Source: Opitutales bacterium (lineage in GTDB: Bacteria; Verrucomicrobiota; Verrucomicrobiia; Opitutales; Opitutaceae). Taken from it: 7,906 nucleotides of DNA. Of the stretch, positions 1 to 5,474 are shown one piece after another. The notes beneath the pieces are model-generated. The model saw only the letters and a list, made by a program, of their open reading frames with translations, was not told the DNA's origin and made no database searches. The position numbers were made by a program, and so were the translations under genes. Every line of letters starts with the position of its first letter. The first letter of the stretch is position 1. Location: assembly GCA_021772595.1 (NCBI GenBank), contig JAJFLS010000659.1:1-7906 (forward strand), given 5' to 3'.

Positions 1-1055
1 GACGCGTAAACGACTACCGTGTTTTCCGACAATCCGGTATCGTCAAGGTATTGAAGAACCCGACCAATGTTGTCGTCCAAAGAAGCCACGCAGCGCAGGT
101 AATCCTTTATGTACCGTTGGTATTTCCAACTCAGCAAATCCTTACCCTCAAGCTTGAGTCGCCGAAACGCTTCGTTCTTCCCGTTATAGGCTGTTTCCCA
201 GGCTGTTTGTTGCCTATCGGTCAAATTGTCGGGAACAGTCAGTTTCATATCCCTATCCTTGAGAGACCGCAAAATTGTAATTTCCTGCATCTTCATTTGG
301 CTGCCCCGTCCCGAGTAGTCGTCGAACAAAGTCTCCGGCTCCGGAATCGTTACATCGTCGTACAGGGTAAGGTAATCGGGGCCAGGATCCCAGGGTCTGT
401 GCGGCGCCTTTTGCTGCAACATCAGCATAAAGGGTTTTTGCGGGTCCCGTTTAGACTCCAGCCAGTCGACTGCCAAGTCGGTGATGATCTCCGTGGTGTA
501 GCCTTCGTGCTTGGTAGCAATCCCGTTTTTCTTCATATCGGGATTGTAATACACACCCTGTCCAGGAAGAACTTCCGAGTAATCGAATCCCTGAGGCACG
601 GTTTTGAGGTGCCATTTACCAACCAGGGCTGTCTCGTAACCTGCCTTTTGAAGCAGCTTGGGGAAAGTCTGCTGGTTGCCATCGAAGGTATCGCTGTTAG
701 TCGCGACTCCGTTGAGATGGCTATACTTCCCGGTTTGAATTACCGCTCTGCTTGGAGCGCAAATAGAGTTGGTTACGTAACATCGATTGAATAGCATGCC
801 CTCCCGAGCGAGTCGATCGATATGGGGCGTCTCATTGATTTTCGACCCATACGCGCTGATGGCTTGAAAGGCATGATCGTCCGAAAAAATGAAGAGTATA
901 TTCGGCCGTTCCTCCCGCTCGCTTTCGCATCCCTGTATCAGAAAGAGGAAGCAAGCGAGTAACGCTCCTGGGATCGAGTAAGGGACAATGATTTTGAAAC
1001 CGGTCCAATTTTTAGGTTTGGATACGGCGCGCTTCGAATTGTTTAGGGAATTCAT
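1..1055 (-). CDS. Sulfatase (type I, formylglycine-dependent), lipoprotein, 5' part only
   Basis: Hydrolyses sulfate esters, probably on sulfated polysaccharides, outside the cytoplasm. 351 codons are visible; the C-terminal part lies beyond the left edge. The start is the ATG at 1053-1055, with an in-frame TGA five codons upstream. Residues 1-43 form a long basic N-region, a hydrophobic stretch and a possible lipobox ending in Cys43 (L-I-Q-G-C); Cys35 (L-L-A-C) is an alternative. The mature part opens with RPNILFIFSDDHA (metal-binding Asp59, Asp60). The sulfatase signature C-A-P-S-R is at 99-103, with Cys99 as the expected formylglycine. G-K-W-H is at 146-149 and K-A-P-H-R-P-W at 216-222. 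The visible part ends in TVVVYAS, just before the usual second metal-binding D-x-G. The DDHAFQAISAYGS opening resembles proteins annotated as N-acetylglucosamine-6-sulfatase or mucin-desulfating sulfatase; the substrate is not proven. Family assignment is very secure. Confidence 0.96.
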   Translation of the reverse strand, partial: MNSLNNSKRAVSKPKNWTGFKIIVPYSIPGALLACFLFLIQGCESEREERPNILFIFSDDHAFQAISAYGSKINETPHIDRLAREGMLFNRCYVTNSICAPSRAVIQTGKYSHLNGVATNSDTFDGNQQTFPKLLQKAGYETALVGKWHLKTVPQGFDYSEVLPGQGVYYNPDMKKNGIATKHEGYTTEIITDLAVDWLESKRDPQKPFMLMLQQKAPHRPWDPGPDYLTLYDDVTIPEPETLFDDYSGRGSQMKMQEITILRSLKDRDMKLTVPDNLTDRQQTAWETAYNGKNEAFRRLKLEGKDLLSWKYQRYIKDYLRCVASLDDNIGRVLQYLDDTGLSENTVVVYA

Positions 1056-1084
1056 TTCAAGCTTGGGTGATCATCCTATCCGCT

Positions 1085-1113
1085 TCTCTACACGCCACAA
1101 CGTATCCAGTCAA
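1085..1113 (-). promoter_or_regulatory. Candidate promoter of the sulfatase gene
   Basis: On the minus strand a TTGACT box (1108-1113) is followed after exactly 17 bases by TAGAGA (1085-1090). Transcription would start near 1078, about 23 bases before the ATG. The -35 matches the sigma-70 consensus at 5 of 6 positions, the -10 at only about 3 of 6. The same GAATTGACT string occurs upstream of the propeller gene at 4737-4745. Confidence 0.35.
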
Positions 1114-1227
1114 TTCTCACTGGCGTCCGGGGTTTACCTTTCTGATCGCAGGCCAGCGCCATTGATGGCGATTACACGATACTCGTGGGATTTTCTGAAA
1201 AGGGCGGCCATATGGGTCAGTGCTTGA

Positions 1228-1355
1228 GGGCTTGTTGCCCAAATCGAATTACCAATAGATACAGCCTTAAGTCGCGTGTAAGTCATTGATAGAAGCTTCA
1301 AAAACCGACCTCTTTGTGCTGATTGATTCATAAATCACATTTGGGCAACAGGTCC
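1228..1355. mobile_element. MITE-like element, 128 bp, with terminal inverted repeats and TTGA flanks
   Basis: The left end reads GGGCTTGTTGCCCAAAT from 1228. The right end, read on the minus strand from 1355, is GGACCTGTTGCCCAAAT. The 17-base ends match at 15 positions, with an uninterrupted 12-base core (1233-1244 against 1339-1350). The tetranucleotide TTGA lies directly outside both ends (1224-1227 and 1356-1359), as expected of a target-site duplication. At 128 bp it cannot encode a transposase, so it would be a non-autonomous derivative. The ends recall some IS5-family termini, but I cannot assign a family. It sits about 170 bases upstream of the sulfatase start. A stem-loop of other origin with a chance TTGA match is the alternative. 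Confidence 0.6.
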
Positions 1356-1461
1356 TTGAATCTTGAGTGAGTGACCCGTCTGGCAGCTCCCATGTCATCT
1401 TCTTGTCCCACAAAAAACAAACCAGAGAACCATCATTTTCAGGATTGCTTCGCCATCTCCG

Positions 1462-1560
1462 CTACGCTCCGTCAGGTTTTATCCCCCAAAACTGCTTGGC
1501 CTCGTTTTCCGCGACCATCTTGAGGTAGTGCCGACGGACGATTATACTCCGGAGCGTCAT
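1462..1560 (-). pseudogene. Probable tyrosine recombinase C-terminal remnant
   Basis: The minus frame ending at the TAG (1462-1464) encodes RRHYLKMVAENEAKQFWGI and then K-P-D-G-A. An Arg-His-Tyr followed by a short helix and an F-W-x-I tail resembles the extreme C-terminus of phage-type integrases, where that Tyr is the nucleophile. The resemblance covers only about 24 residues. The preceding codons (from the ATG at 1560) come from a repeated TGACGCTCCGG segment and are not integrase-like, and a TGA interrupts the frame just upstream. The body of the gene, with the Arg-His-Arg catalytic residues, is absent. It could also be a chance frame. Confidence 0.38.
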
Positions 1561-1598
1561 AATTCTTAGTTTTCATTTGCCGGTATTCCGGAGCGTCA
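1548..1598. repeat. Spaced direct repeat TCCGGAGCGTCA (two copies, period 39)
   Basis: Identical 12-mers are at 1548-1559 and 1587-1598. A GATTATA string lies near each (1540-1546, and 1612-1618 after the palindrome CGCTAGCG). The pair sits between the recombinase-like tail and the hairpin cluster, so it may mark the edge of a rearranged or inserted segment. Confidence 0.55.
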
Positions 1599-1638
1599 AG
1601 GAAACGCTAGCGATTATAAAAAAGAGGGATTCGTCAAG

Positions 1639-1783
1639 GTTGCCGGAGGCAACGTAGGTGTCGCAAAAGCGACACTAGGTCCGCTTGCCACTCGCTGGGT
1701 TTCTTCGTGCCAGGCCTCGTTCGCCATTGAAGGGTGCTTGAAACCTATTCGGCTTTCAGCCGACCTATATTCGCAACGCGAAT
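1639..1783. repeat. Cluster of four perfect short hairpins in two doublets
   Basis: H1 at 1639-1653 is GTTGCC-GGA-GGCAAC. H2 at 1658-1675 is GTGTCGC-AAAA-GCGACAC. H3 at 1749-1763 is TCGGCT-TTC-AGCCGA. H4 at 1769-1783 is ATTCGC-AAC-GCGAAT. Stems are 6-7 bp without mismatch and loops 3-4 bases. H1 and H2 are followed by GTAG and TAGG; H3 and H4 are each preceded by CCTAT, so the two doublets have roughly inverted polarity around about 70 unstructured bases. The stem sequences are unrelated, so this is not copying of one stem. The layout recalls REP/BIME elements. No U-run follows any stem, which argues against simple terminators. Confidence 0.65.
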
Positions 1784-1883
1784 CCTGACACAATCTAACG
1801 TTTCCCACTTAAGAAGATTCCGAATGAAGGTTAAGGTCATTGAAATCTTAAATTTATGATGCCTCGGAGTATAAAAGGGATTG

Positions 1884-1985
1884 AAAGGGCTCAACCCCGC
1901 ACCCATCCGATTGAAAACTCGAACTCCGCACCTCCGTGCCCTCCGTGGTTATTAAAGTCCAAAAGCTTAATCAATCTTGCCCTCA
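1884..1985 (+). repeat. Dispersed repeat family A, copy 1
   Basis: About 100 bases built of AAAGGG-TCAA, GCACCCATCCGAT, AACTCGAACTCCGCACC, the core CTCCGTGCCCTCCGTGGTT, then ATTAAA and CCAAAAGCTTAATCAATC. The same order recurs at 3134-3239, 3465-3560 and 4907-4990, always in this orientation. This copy ends about 40 bases before the toxin start codon. Cores of the type CTCTGTGCCCTCCGTGG are known to me as scattered non-coding repeats in several environmental bacteria; their function is unknown. Confidence 0.85.
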
Positions 1986-1995
1986 TCTCGCTAAC

Positions 1996-2024
1996 TTGAG
2001 ATCCAACCTACCGAATTGTATAAA
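1996..2024 (+). promoter_or_regulatory. Candidate sigma-70 promoter overlapping the toxin start codon
   Basis: TTGAGA (1996-2001) and TATAAA (2019-2024) are separated by exactly 17 bases. The -10 box includes the A of the toxin ATG, so a transcript from here would begin near 2031 and lack that ATG. Either the match is chance, or it produces an mRNA without the annotated start. Confidence 0.3.
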
Positions 2025-2623
2025 TGAGCCTCCTCAATCAGCATCCTCGATTCAACAACTTAAAGAATCACCTGAAGTCGATATGCCCACTTCACGCCGA
2101 GTCTTGGAAGCGAACGGCGTTCCGTTGCGTAGAACCTAAGTGGGCTCGGCCCGAATACCTGATCTCAGGAAAAGGAACGAAAAGACATGGCGGGCGATGG
2201 ATGCGCCGGGGACTGACACCTACCGTCTATGCCTCATCCTCCGAAACGATTGCTCTGAAGGAAGCGCTACACAATTTCGGACGCTATGGAATCAAGCCAC
2301 GGCAAAAACCACGCGTGCTCATCGATATCGAAATAGAGCTCAGCTCGCTCGTTCCAATGCTCCCGCTTCTTGAAAACTTGACGTGGCCTTCCCTTAAAGA
2401 ACTGCTCGAAGAAGATTGGGAGGCCGTAAACGCAAGTGGAGTCGAGTCGCTTTCTCAAGCCTTCGGACGCGCGCTTTGGGAGCTGGGGTACGAAGGCCTG
2501 CGAGTCCCCTCGGCAAGAGATCGCCGAGGCCAAAACTTGATATGGTTTCCCGAACGATTGAAGCCAAACAGCAAAGTTACCATAGTAGGCGAGGCCGAAC
2601 TCGACCGCTGGATTGCAAAATAA
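2024..2623 (+). CDS. RES-domain toxin of a RES-Xre toxin-antitoxin module
   Basis: 199 residues. RES-domain toxins (MbcT and ParT relatives) are built on an ADP-ribosyltransferase-like fold and act on NAD+ (degradation or phosphorolysis) or modify a target protein, halting growth. Visible landmarks: W-K-R-T-A-F-R with Arg34, S-G-K-G-T at 48-52, H-G-G-R-W at 55-59, T-V-Y-A-S with Tyr69, A-L-K-E-A-L with Glu80, and late P-S-A-R (162-165) and N-L-I-W-F-P (171-176) blocks typical of the domain's end. Arg34, Tyr69 and Glu80 fit the conserved active-site residues of the family. The start is the only ATG before the domain, with an in-frame TAA immediately upstream; no Shine-Dalgarno sequence is visible. 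The next gene, 20 bases downstream, is its likely antitoxin. Length and motifs suggest an intact protein; its target is unknown. Confidence 0.9.
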   Translation: MSLLNQHPRFNNLKNHLKSICPLHAESWKRTAFRCVEPKWARPEYLISGKGTKRHGGRWMRRGLTPTVYASSSETIALKEALHNFGRYGIKPRQKPRVLIDIEIELSSLVPMLPLLENLTWPSLKELLEEDWEAVNASGVESLSQAFGRALWELGYEGLRVPSARDRRGQNLIWFPERLKPNSKVTIVGEAELDRWIAK

Positions 2624-2646
2624 CATGTACTTATGCATGTATTATG
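2624..2646 (+). repeat. Tandem repeat in the toxin-antitoxin junction
   Basis: CATGTACTTATG (2624-2635) is followed directly by CATGTATTATG (2636-2646). It begins right after the toxin stop codon, and the ATG of the second unit is a candidate antitoxin start. Because CATG is self-complementary, ACATG (2623-2627) and CATGT (2636-2640) also form an inverted pair. A repeat at this place could be an operator for the autoregulating Xre protein. Confidence 0.5.
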
Positions 2647-3108
2647 TTTACATTCGATGATTACTTGCCGATCTTAATGACTATGAGAACGAAGCCAGCG
2701 AGGACGAGAGCCACAAAGACACCGAAGAAGATCGTCTCCCCCAAAGCCCGAAAGCGCGCAGCAGGATTAGCGGTGCAAGTGATCAAGCCGTTCGAGGTCA
2801 AAGCGTTTTGCCGCCGCTATCGCATTGTGCGCCCTGATTTGACGCGCTTGACTGGCTACTCTCTTCGGGCAGTGGACAAGTGGGCTGCCGGCGAAAAACC
2901 AGGCGCTCCCGCTAAGAAACAGCTCGCTGAGCTAGTTCGGCTCTTCGATGCCTTGGCAGACCTGATGGAAACCGAAAACGTAGGACCTTGGCTAAAGGCT
3001 GCCAATCCAGCTTTTGCCAATTCGACTCCCCTACAGGTGATCGAACGAGGTGAAACCGATCGGATTTGGCGCATGATTCACCAACTCGAAACAGGCGAAC
3101 CAGCCTAA
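2644..3108 (+). CDS. Xre-family antitoxin with DUF2384 (MbcA/ParS/Xre) C-terminal domain
   Basis: 154 residues from the ATG at 2644; ATGs at 2677 and 2683 would give 143 or 141 residues, and none has a clear ribosome site. The first 45 residues are rich in Lys and Arg (T-K-P-A-R-T-R-A-T-K-T-P-K-K) and probably disordered. Residues about 50-95 (F-C-R-R-Y-R to K-K-Q-L) look like a helix-turn-helix; T-G-Y-S-L-R-A-V-D-K-W would contain the recognition helix. Residues 97-154 match the DUF2384 domain: leucine-rich helix, W116-L, N-P-A-F (121-124), T-P-L (128-130), G-E-T-D-R-I (136-141) and final helix L-E-T-G-E-P. The family neutralises RES toxins by covering the active site and represses its own promoter. 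As I recall, the antitoxin gene usually comes first in this family; here it follows the toxin by 20 bases. The frame is open far upstream (to 2416), but that part overlaps the toxin and is not protein-like. Confidence 0.88.
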   Translation: MFTFDDYLPILMTMRTKPARTRATKTPKKIVSPKARKRAAGLAVQVIKPFEVKAFCRRYRIVRPDLTRLTGYSLRAVDKWAAGEKPGAPAKKQLAELVRLFDALADLMETENVGPWLKAANPAFANSTPLQVIERGETDRIWRMIHQLETGEPA

Positions 3109-3133
3109 CAGGTATTCCAGGCTGAAAACGGCG

Positions 3134-3250
3134 CGGAAACAAGGAGTCAACCTGCACCCTTGCAGTTGAGAACTCGAACTCCGTACCTCTGTGCCCTCCG
3201 TGGTTATTAAATTCCAAAAGCTTAATCAATCCTGCCCTCGCATCGCGAGG
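3134..3250 (+). repeat. Dispersed repeat family A, copy 2, with terminal hairpin
   Basis: It begins GCGGAAACAAGGAGTCAACC and contains GCACCCTTGC, AACTCGAACTCCGTACC, the core CTCTGTGCCCTCCGTGGTT, ATTAAA and CCAAAAGCTTAATCAATC. From CCAAAAGC onward it is nearly identical to copy 1. It runs into a perfect hairpin, CCTCGC-ATC-GCGAGG (3236-3250). It lies 25 bases after the antitoxin stop codon. Confidence 0.85.
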
Positions 3251-3313
3251 ATCTCATGTCACGGCGTAATGCAATGTAGACGGATGCCCGCGAGTCTAGC
3301 GAACGTAGAAGAG

Positions 3314-3352
3314 CGACTGCGTCCTTCGTAGCTCTGAAAGAGCGAAGTAGGA
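3314..3352. repeat. Bulged hairpin next to an inverted ACGCAGTCG motif
   Basis: At 3322-3352 the sequence pairs as TCC-TTC-(gta)-GCTCT-gaa-AGAGC-GAA-(gta)-GGA. The GCTCT/AGAGC stem has a 3-base loop, and one GTA bulge on each side interrupts the outer pairs. Just before it (3314-3322) lies CGACTGCGT, the complement of the ACGCAGTCG motif seen at 5698-5706 and 5928-5936. Confidence 0.5.
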
Positions 3353-3425
3353 AGTAGAGAGCGTTGTTAATAAAATTTCTGTCCAGTTTTTCCGCGAGAT
3401 AGCGATGAACAAGTCGTATTGAAAG

Positions 3426-3445
3426 GTTCGGGACGGCGCCCGAAC
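3426..3445. repeat. Perfect 7-bp hairpin upstream of repeat copy 3
   Basis: GTTCGGG and CCCGAAC pair perfectly around a 6-base loop (ACGGCG). No T-run follows, so it is not an obvious terminator. It lies about 20 bases before the third family A copy. Confidence 0.5.
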
Positions 3446-3464
3446 GCTACCCGTAAATGGCATA

Positions 3465-3560
3465 GAAAGGGTCAATCCTGCACCCATCCGATCAAGATCT
3501 CGAACTCCTTCCCTCCGTGCCCTCCGTGGTTTTTAAAACCCAAAAGCCTAATCGAATTCC
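3465..3560 (+). repeat. Dispersed repeat family A, copy 3
   Basis: It begins with GAAAGGGTCAATCC, then GCACCCATCCGAT, CTCGAACTCC, the core CTCCGTGCCCTCCGTGGTT, TTTAAA and CCAAAAGCCTAATCGAAT. The GCACCCATCCGAT block links it to copy 1, whereas copies 2 and 4 share GCACCCTTGC. It lies in the 3' flank of the convergent propeller gene. Confidence 0.82.
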
Positions 3561-3685
3561 GTCTAGGCAAGAAGGGAATGGGCTCGGTTTTAGAACGTTT
3601 TAGGTGGAGCTGGGCGGATTTCGCGAATGGCGTTGATATCAATAAGCGCAGTATGACCGCTTTTCTATCTCCCTCTCACCCCCCG

Positions 3686-4651
3686 TTACAGTTTGAGGAA
3701 AGCGAGGGCGTAGTTGGGATTCATGGGAATGACGAGCTGATGTTGTACGGAGTCGTAGCACATCGATGCGGCGCTCGGAATACCGGATGCAATGATTTCC
3801 GCTTTTTCGCCGGGTCGAATGCGAGAGACGCTACCATGCCTTACGCTGCACACGTATTTGGTCCCGTCCTTCAAGACGACGATGCCATCGCTGCCTTTTT
3901 CAGCTGCCTGCTCGACACGAACCACTTCGCCTTTCGGGTTGAAGGTTATAACGTCTCGGTTGTCGATATTGACGACGACGATGTTTCCGTCTTGGTCCAT
4001 CGCAACCCCGTTTGGCACGTTCAGCTTCCCGTCCTCGGCGAATACAGATGACTCGCCATCTGCGGTCACTTTGTAAACCTTCGATTCAGGTCGAGTATTG
4101 GATGCATAGATCGTTCCATCATTTGCTACCGCGATGCCATTTAAGAGGGTGGCTCCGGGAACGTGTATGGAACGCTGTGGTTTTCCGGTTTTGAGGACGA
4201 ACGAGCGTACGGTGTCTGTATCGACTGTGTAGAGGACGCCATCCTTGATGGCGCTGCCCAGCGGGTTGTACAGTTCCAATCCGTCCCTCGTTGCGCCGAT
4301 CCACTTTGCGGTGTGCACGCTGCCGTCGGGATTGATTAGCGATACGTATCCATCGTTTTTCGAGGCATCAATTCGATCGCCTGAGTTCATCGCGAGAATC
4401 AGATTCCTCTCAGGGTCGAAGGTGCAGCTCTCCGCGAAGTGGAAACCCCCGAAGACTTTGACGTTGTCCGACATGTCCACCCATTGCCCTGCTTCGTTCA
4501 CCGCGCCGAGCGGTTTGCCAGCGGCGAACTCCTGCCCGCGACTTTGAAGCGAGAGGAACATCATGGCGATCAAGGAAATGACGATCGATAGGATTTTTCG
4601 GTTCGGCGACCGAGTCGACGAGAAGAAGGGAGAAGCGTTTACGAGAGCCAT
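3686..4651 (-). CDS. Secreted SMP-30/gluconolactonase-like beta-propeller protein
   Basis: 321 residues. The N-terminus has a basic start (R-S-P-N-R-K, 14-19) and a hydrophobic core (about 20-35, ILSIVISLIAMMFLSL), with likely export and cleavage near G39-Q40. The mature part consists of repeated blades such as T-F-D-P-E-R-N-L-I-L, I-A-V-A-N-D-G-T-I-Y-A-S-N and V-A-M-D-Q-D-G-N-I-V-V-V-N. In SMP-30 lactonases a Glu, an Asn and an Asp bind a divalent metal; candidates here are Glu74 (F-A-E-S), Asn170 (L-N-G-I) or Asn213 (P-N-G-V), and Asp254 (S-D-G-I). Sugar-lactone hydrolysis is possible but not demonstrated; NHL-type or other propellers are alternatives. The ATG at 4651 leaves a normal signal peptide. 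The gene is monocistronic as far as visible, convergent with the antitoxin and divergent from the next gene. Confidence 0.82.
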   Translation of the reverse strand: MALVNASPFFSSTRSPNRKILSIVISLIAMMFLSLQSRGQEFAAGKPLGAVNEAGQWVDMSDNVKVFGGFHFAESCTFDPERNLILAMNSGDRIDASKNDGYVSLINPDGSVHTAKWIGATRDGLELYNPLGSAIKDGVLYTVDTDTVRSFVLKTGKPQRSIHVPGATLLNGIAVANDGTIYASNTRPESKVYKVTADGESSVFAEDGKLNVPNGVAMDQDGNIVVVNIDNRDVITFNPKGEVVRVEQAAEKGSDGIVVLKDGTKYVCSVRHGSVSRIRPGEKAEIIASGIPSAASMCYDSVQHQLVIPMNPNYALAFLKL

Positions 4652-4710
4652 CGAAGAATGGGGTTAGATGATAATTTAGCGAAAGTGTATTCGCATTGGG
4701 GAATGAACCT

Positions 4711-4742
4711 GTATTAATTTCAAAAAACGCCCCATAAGTCAA
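4711..4742 (-). promoter_or_regulatory. Candidate promoter of the propeller gene
   Basis: On the minus strand TTGACT (4737-4742) precedes TAATAC (4711-4716). The spacing of 20 bases is longer than the ideal 17. A -10 reading of AATTAA at spacing 17 is the alternative. Transcription would start roughly 50 bases before the ATG. Confidence 0.3.
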
Positions 4743-4906
4743 TTCCTCGCGATGACGAGACTATGATTTCAGCGCCAAGAGAGGCATCGTGGTATAAGCG
4801 CCGACCCTTTGTGTTGCCCATCGATTTTCCGGTAGCCCCAAACGTATCCAGTTGTTGGATGACGGCGGCATTCGAAGGAGTAAATTTCAACTAGCTCGAA
4901 CAAGTA

Positions 4907-4990
4907 GCGGAAACAAGGAATCAAACCTGCACCCTTGCGATCGAAACTCGAACTCCAATCCTCTGCGCCCTCCGTGGTTGCAGAATCCCA
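4907..4990 (+). repeat. Dispersed repeat family A, copy 4
   Basis: It begins GCGGAAACAAGGAATCAAACC, interrupted only by single changes relative to copy 2, followed by GCACCCTTGC, AACTCGAACTCC and the core CTCTGCGCCCTCCGTGGTT. After the core it diverges (GCAGAATCCCAATACC). It ends about 35 bases upstream of the dehydratase ATG, which mirrors copy 1 before the toxin. Confidence 0.8.
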
Positions 4991-5024
4991 ATACCTCTAT
5001 TAACTCAGACTAAACAGAAAAACC

Positions 5025-5258
5025 ATGTGGACAGAAAAAGACAATAAGCTGAGCAAGACGTTTACATTCTCGGATTTTACACAGGCTTTCGGGTTTATGA
5101 CCAAGGTCGCGATAGAGGCTGAGAAAATGAACCACCACCCTGATTGGAGCAATGTTTACAATATCGTTGAGATTAATTTATCCACGCATGATGCGGGCAA
5201 CATCGTTACCGAACGCGATAGGCAGTTGGCCGAAATCATCGATAAGCTAGCTGAATAA
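5025..5258 (+). CDS. phhB: Pterin-4a-carbinolamine dehydratase, short form
   Basis: 77 residues. The enzyme dehydrates 4a-hydroxytetrahydropterin so that the cofactor of aromatic amino acid hydroxylases can be recycled; family members also occur without a hydroxylase and have been linked to molybdopterin enzymes. The family pattern is complete: Glu33, three residues, His37-His38-Pro39, five residues, Tyr45, nine residues, His55, nine residues, Asp65. S-T-H-D-A-G (53-58) is the usual late block. It starts with M-W-T-E, at the point where longer relatives (about 95-110 residues) have the conserved G-W after an N-terminal helix, so that helix is absent. Short forms of this kind are known in Bacteroidetes, so I read it as natural and not truncated. 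The sequence before the ATG is A-rich (CAGAAAAACC) without a Shine-Dalgarno match. No hydroxylase is visible in the window. Confidence 0.93.
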   Translation: MWTEKDNKLSKTFTFSDFTQAFGFMTKVAIEAEKMNHHPDWSNVYNIVEINLSTHDAGNIVTERDRQLAEIIDKLAE

Positions 5259-5474
5259 CACGATTCGTCATTGGCCAGATTGCGTAGGGCAACGGCGACC
5301 CGGCGTGCCGCAGCTGGACTGTCCACGTCGTGTTACGAAGTAGCTACGAAAAAGTCCGAAAAGACCCATCACTTGAATCTTTACTACAACAACCCACACC
5401 GCAATCCGTCACCCTTGCAATTGAGAACCCGCCTCCTGACCCCGTGTTAAAAAAACAACCAGATCAAAACCTTT

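Larger units (their letters stand above)
1056..2023. other. Long intergenic region with mobile and repeat remnants
   Basis: I see no convincing intact gene in these 968 bases. From left to right they hold the sulfatase upstream region, an inverted-repeat element with flanking TTGA (1228-1355), a short minus-strand frame resembling a tyrosine recombinase C-terminus (1462-1560), a spaced direct repeat (1548-1598), four perfect hairpins (1639-1783) and one copy of a dispersed repeat (1884-1985) leading into the toxin gene. Reading frames of about 65 codons at 1134-1331 and 1614-1808 (both minus) coincide with the repeats and show no domain I recognise. Confidence 0.7.
3109..3685. other. Intergenic region between antitoxin and propeller gene
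   Basis: No gene is supported in these 577 bases. They contain two copies of repeat family A (3134-3239 and 3465-3560), hairpins at 3236-3250, 3322-3352 and 3426-3445, and a weak stem AAGCG/CGCTT at 3644-3662. The weak stem is followed by TTTTCT on the plus strand and lies 23 bases beyond the propeller stop codon on the minus strand. It is the only terminator-like structure between these convergent genes, and it is poor. Confidence 0.65.
4652..5024. other. Divergent intergenic region between propeller and dehydratase genes
   Basis: The region holds the candidate minus-strand promoter (4711-4742), a non-repetitive middle part (about 4750-4900) in which I recognise nothing, and repeat family A copy 4 (4907-4990), which leads directly into the dehydratase gene. 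Confidence 0.6.

Noticed and set aside
51..794. Plus-strand open frame of 247 codons
   Set aside because: It lies antisense to the sulfatase, whose motifs (C-A-P-S-R, G-K-W-H) are clear; the plus-strand translation has no recognisable domain.
1134..1331. Minus-strand 65-codon frame beginning inside the MITE-like element
   Set aside because: It crosses the left inverted repeat into flanking DNA and has no recognised domain; it is probably a by-product of the element.
1614..1808. Minus-strand 64-codon frame through the hairpin cluster
   Set aside because: Its sequence is dictated by the hairpin stems and has no recognised domain.
2416..2643. N-terminal extension of the antitoxin frame
   Set aside because: It overlaps the toxin gene in another frame, and its Arg-rich translation is not domain-like.
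3103..3180. Possible integron attC site, starting with GCCTAAC at the antitoxin stop codon
   Set aside because: No properly spaced GTTRRRY partner was found (the nearest is GTTGAGA, ending in A), and no cassette array is visible. The same holds for ATCTAAC at 1793-1799.
3419..4051. Plus-strand open frame of 210 codons
   Set aside because: It covers repeat copy 3 and then runs antisense to the propeller gene; no domain is seen.
5256..5335. Inverted repeat TAACACGA/TCGTGTTA as a dehydratase terminator
   Set aside because: The arms are 64 bases apart with no extension of pairing and no T-run, so it is probably chance.
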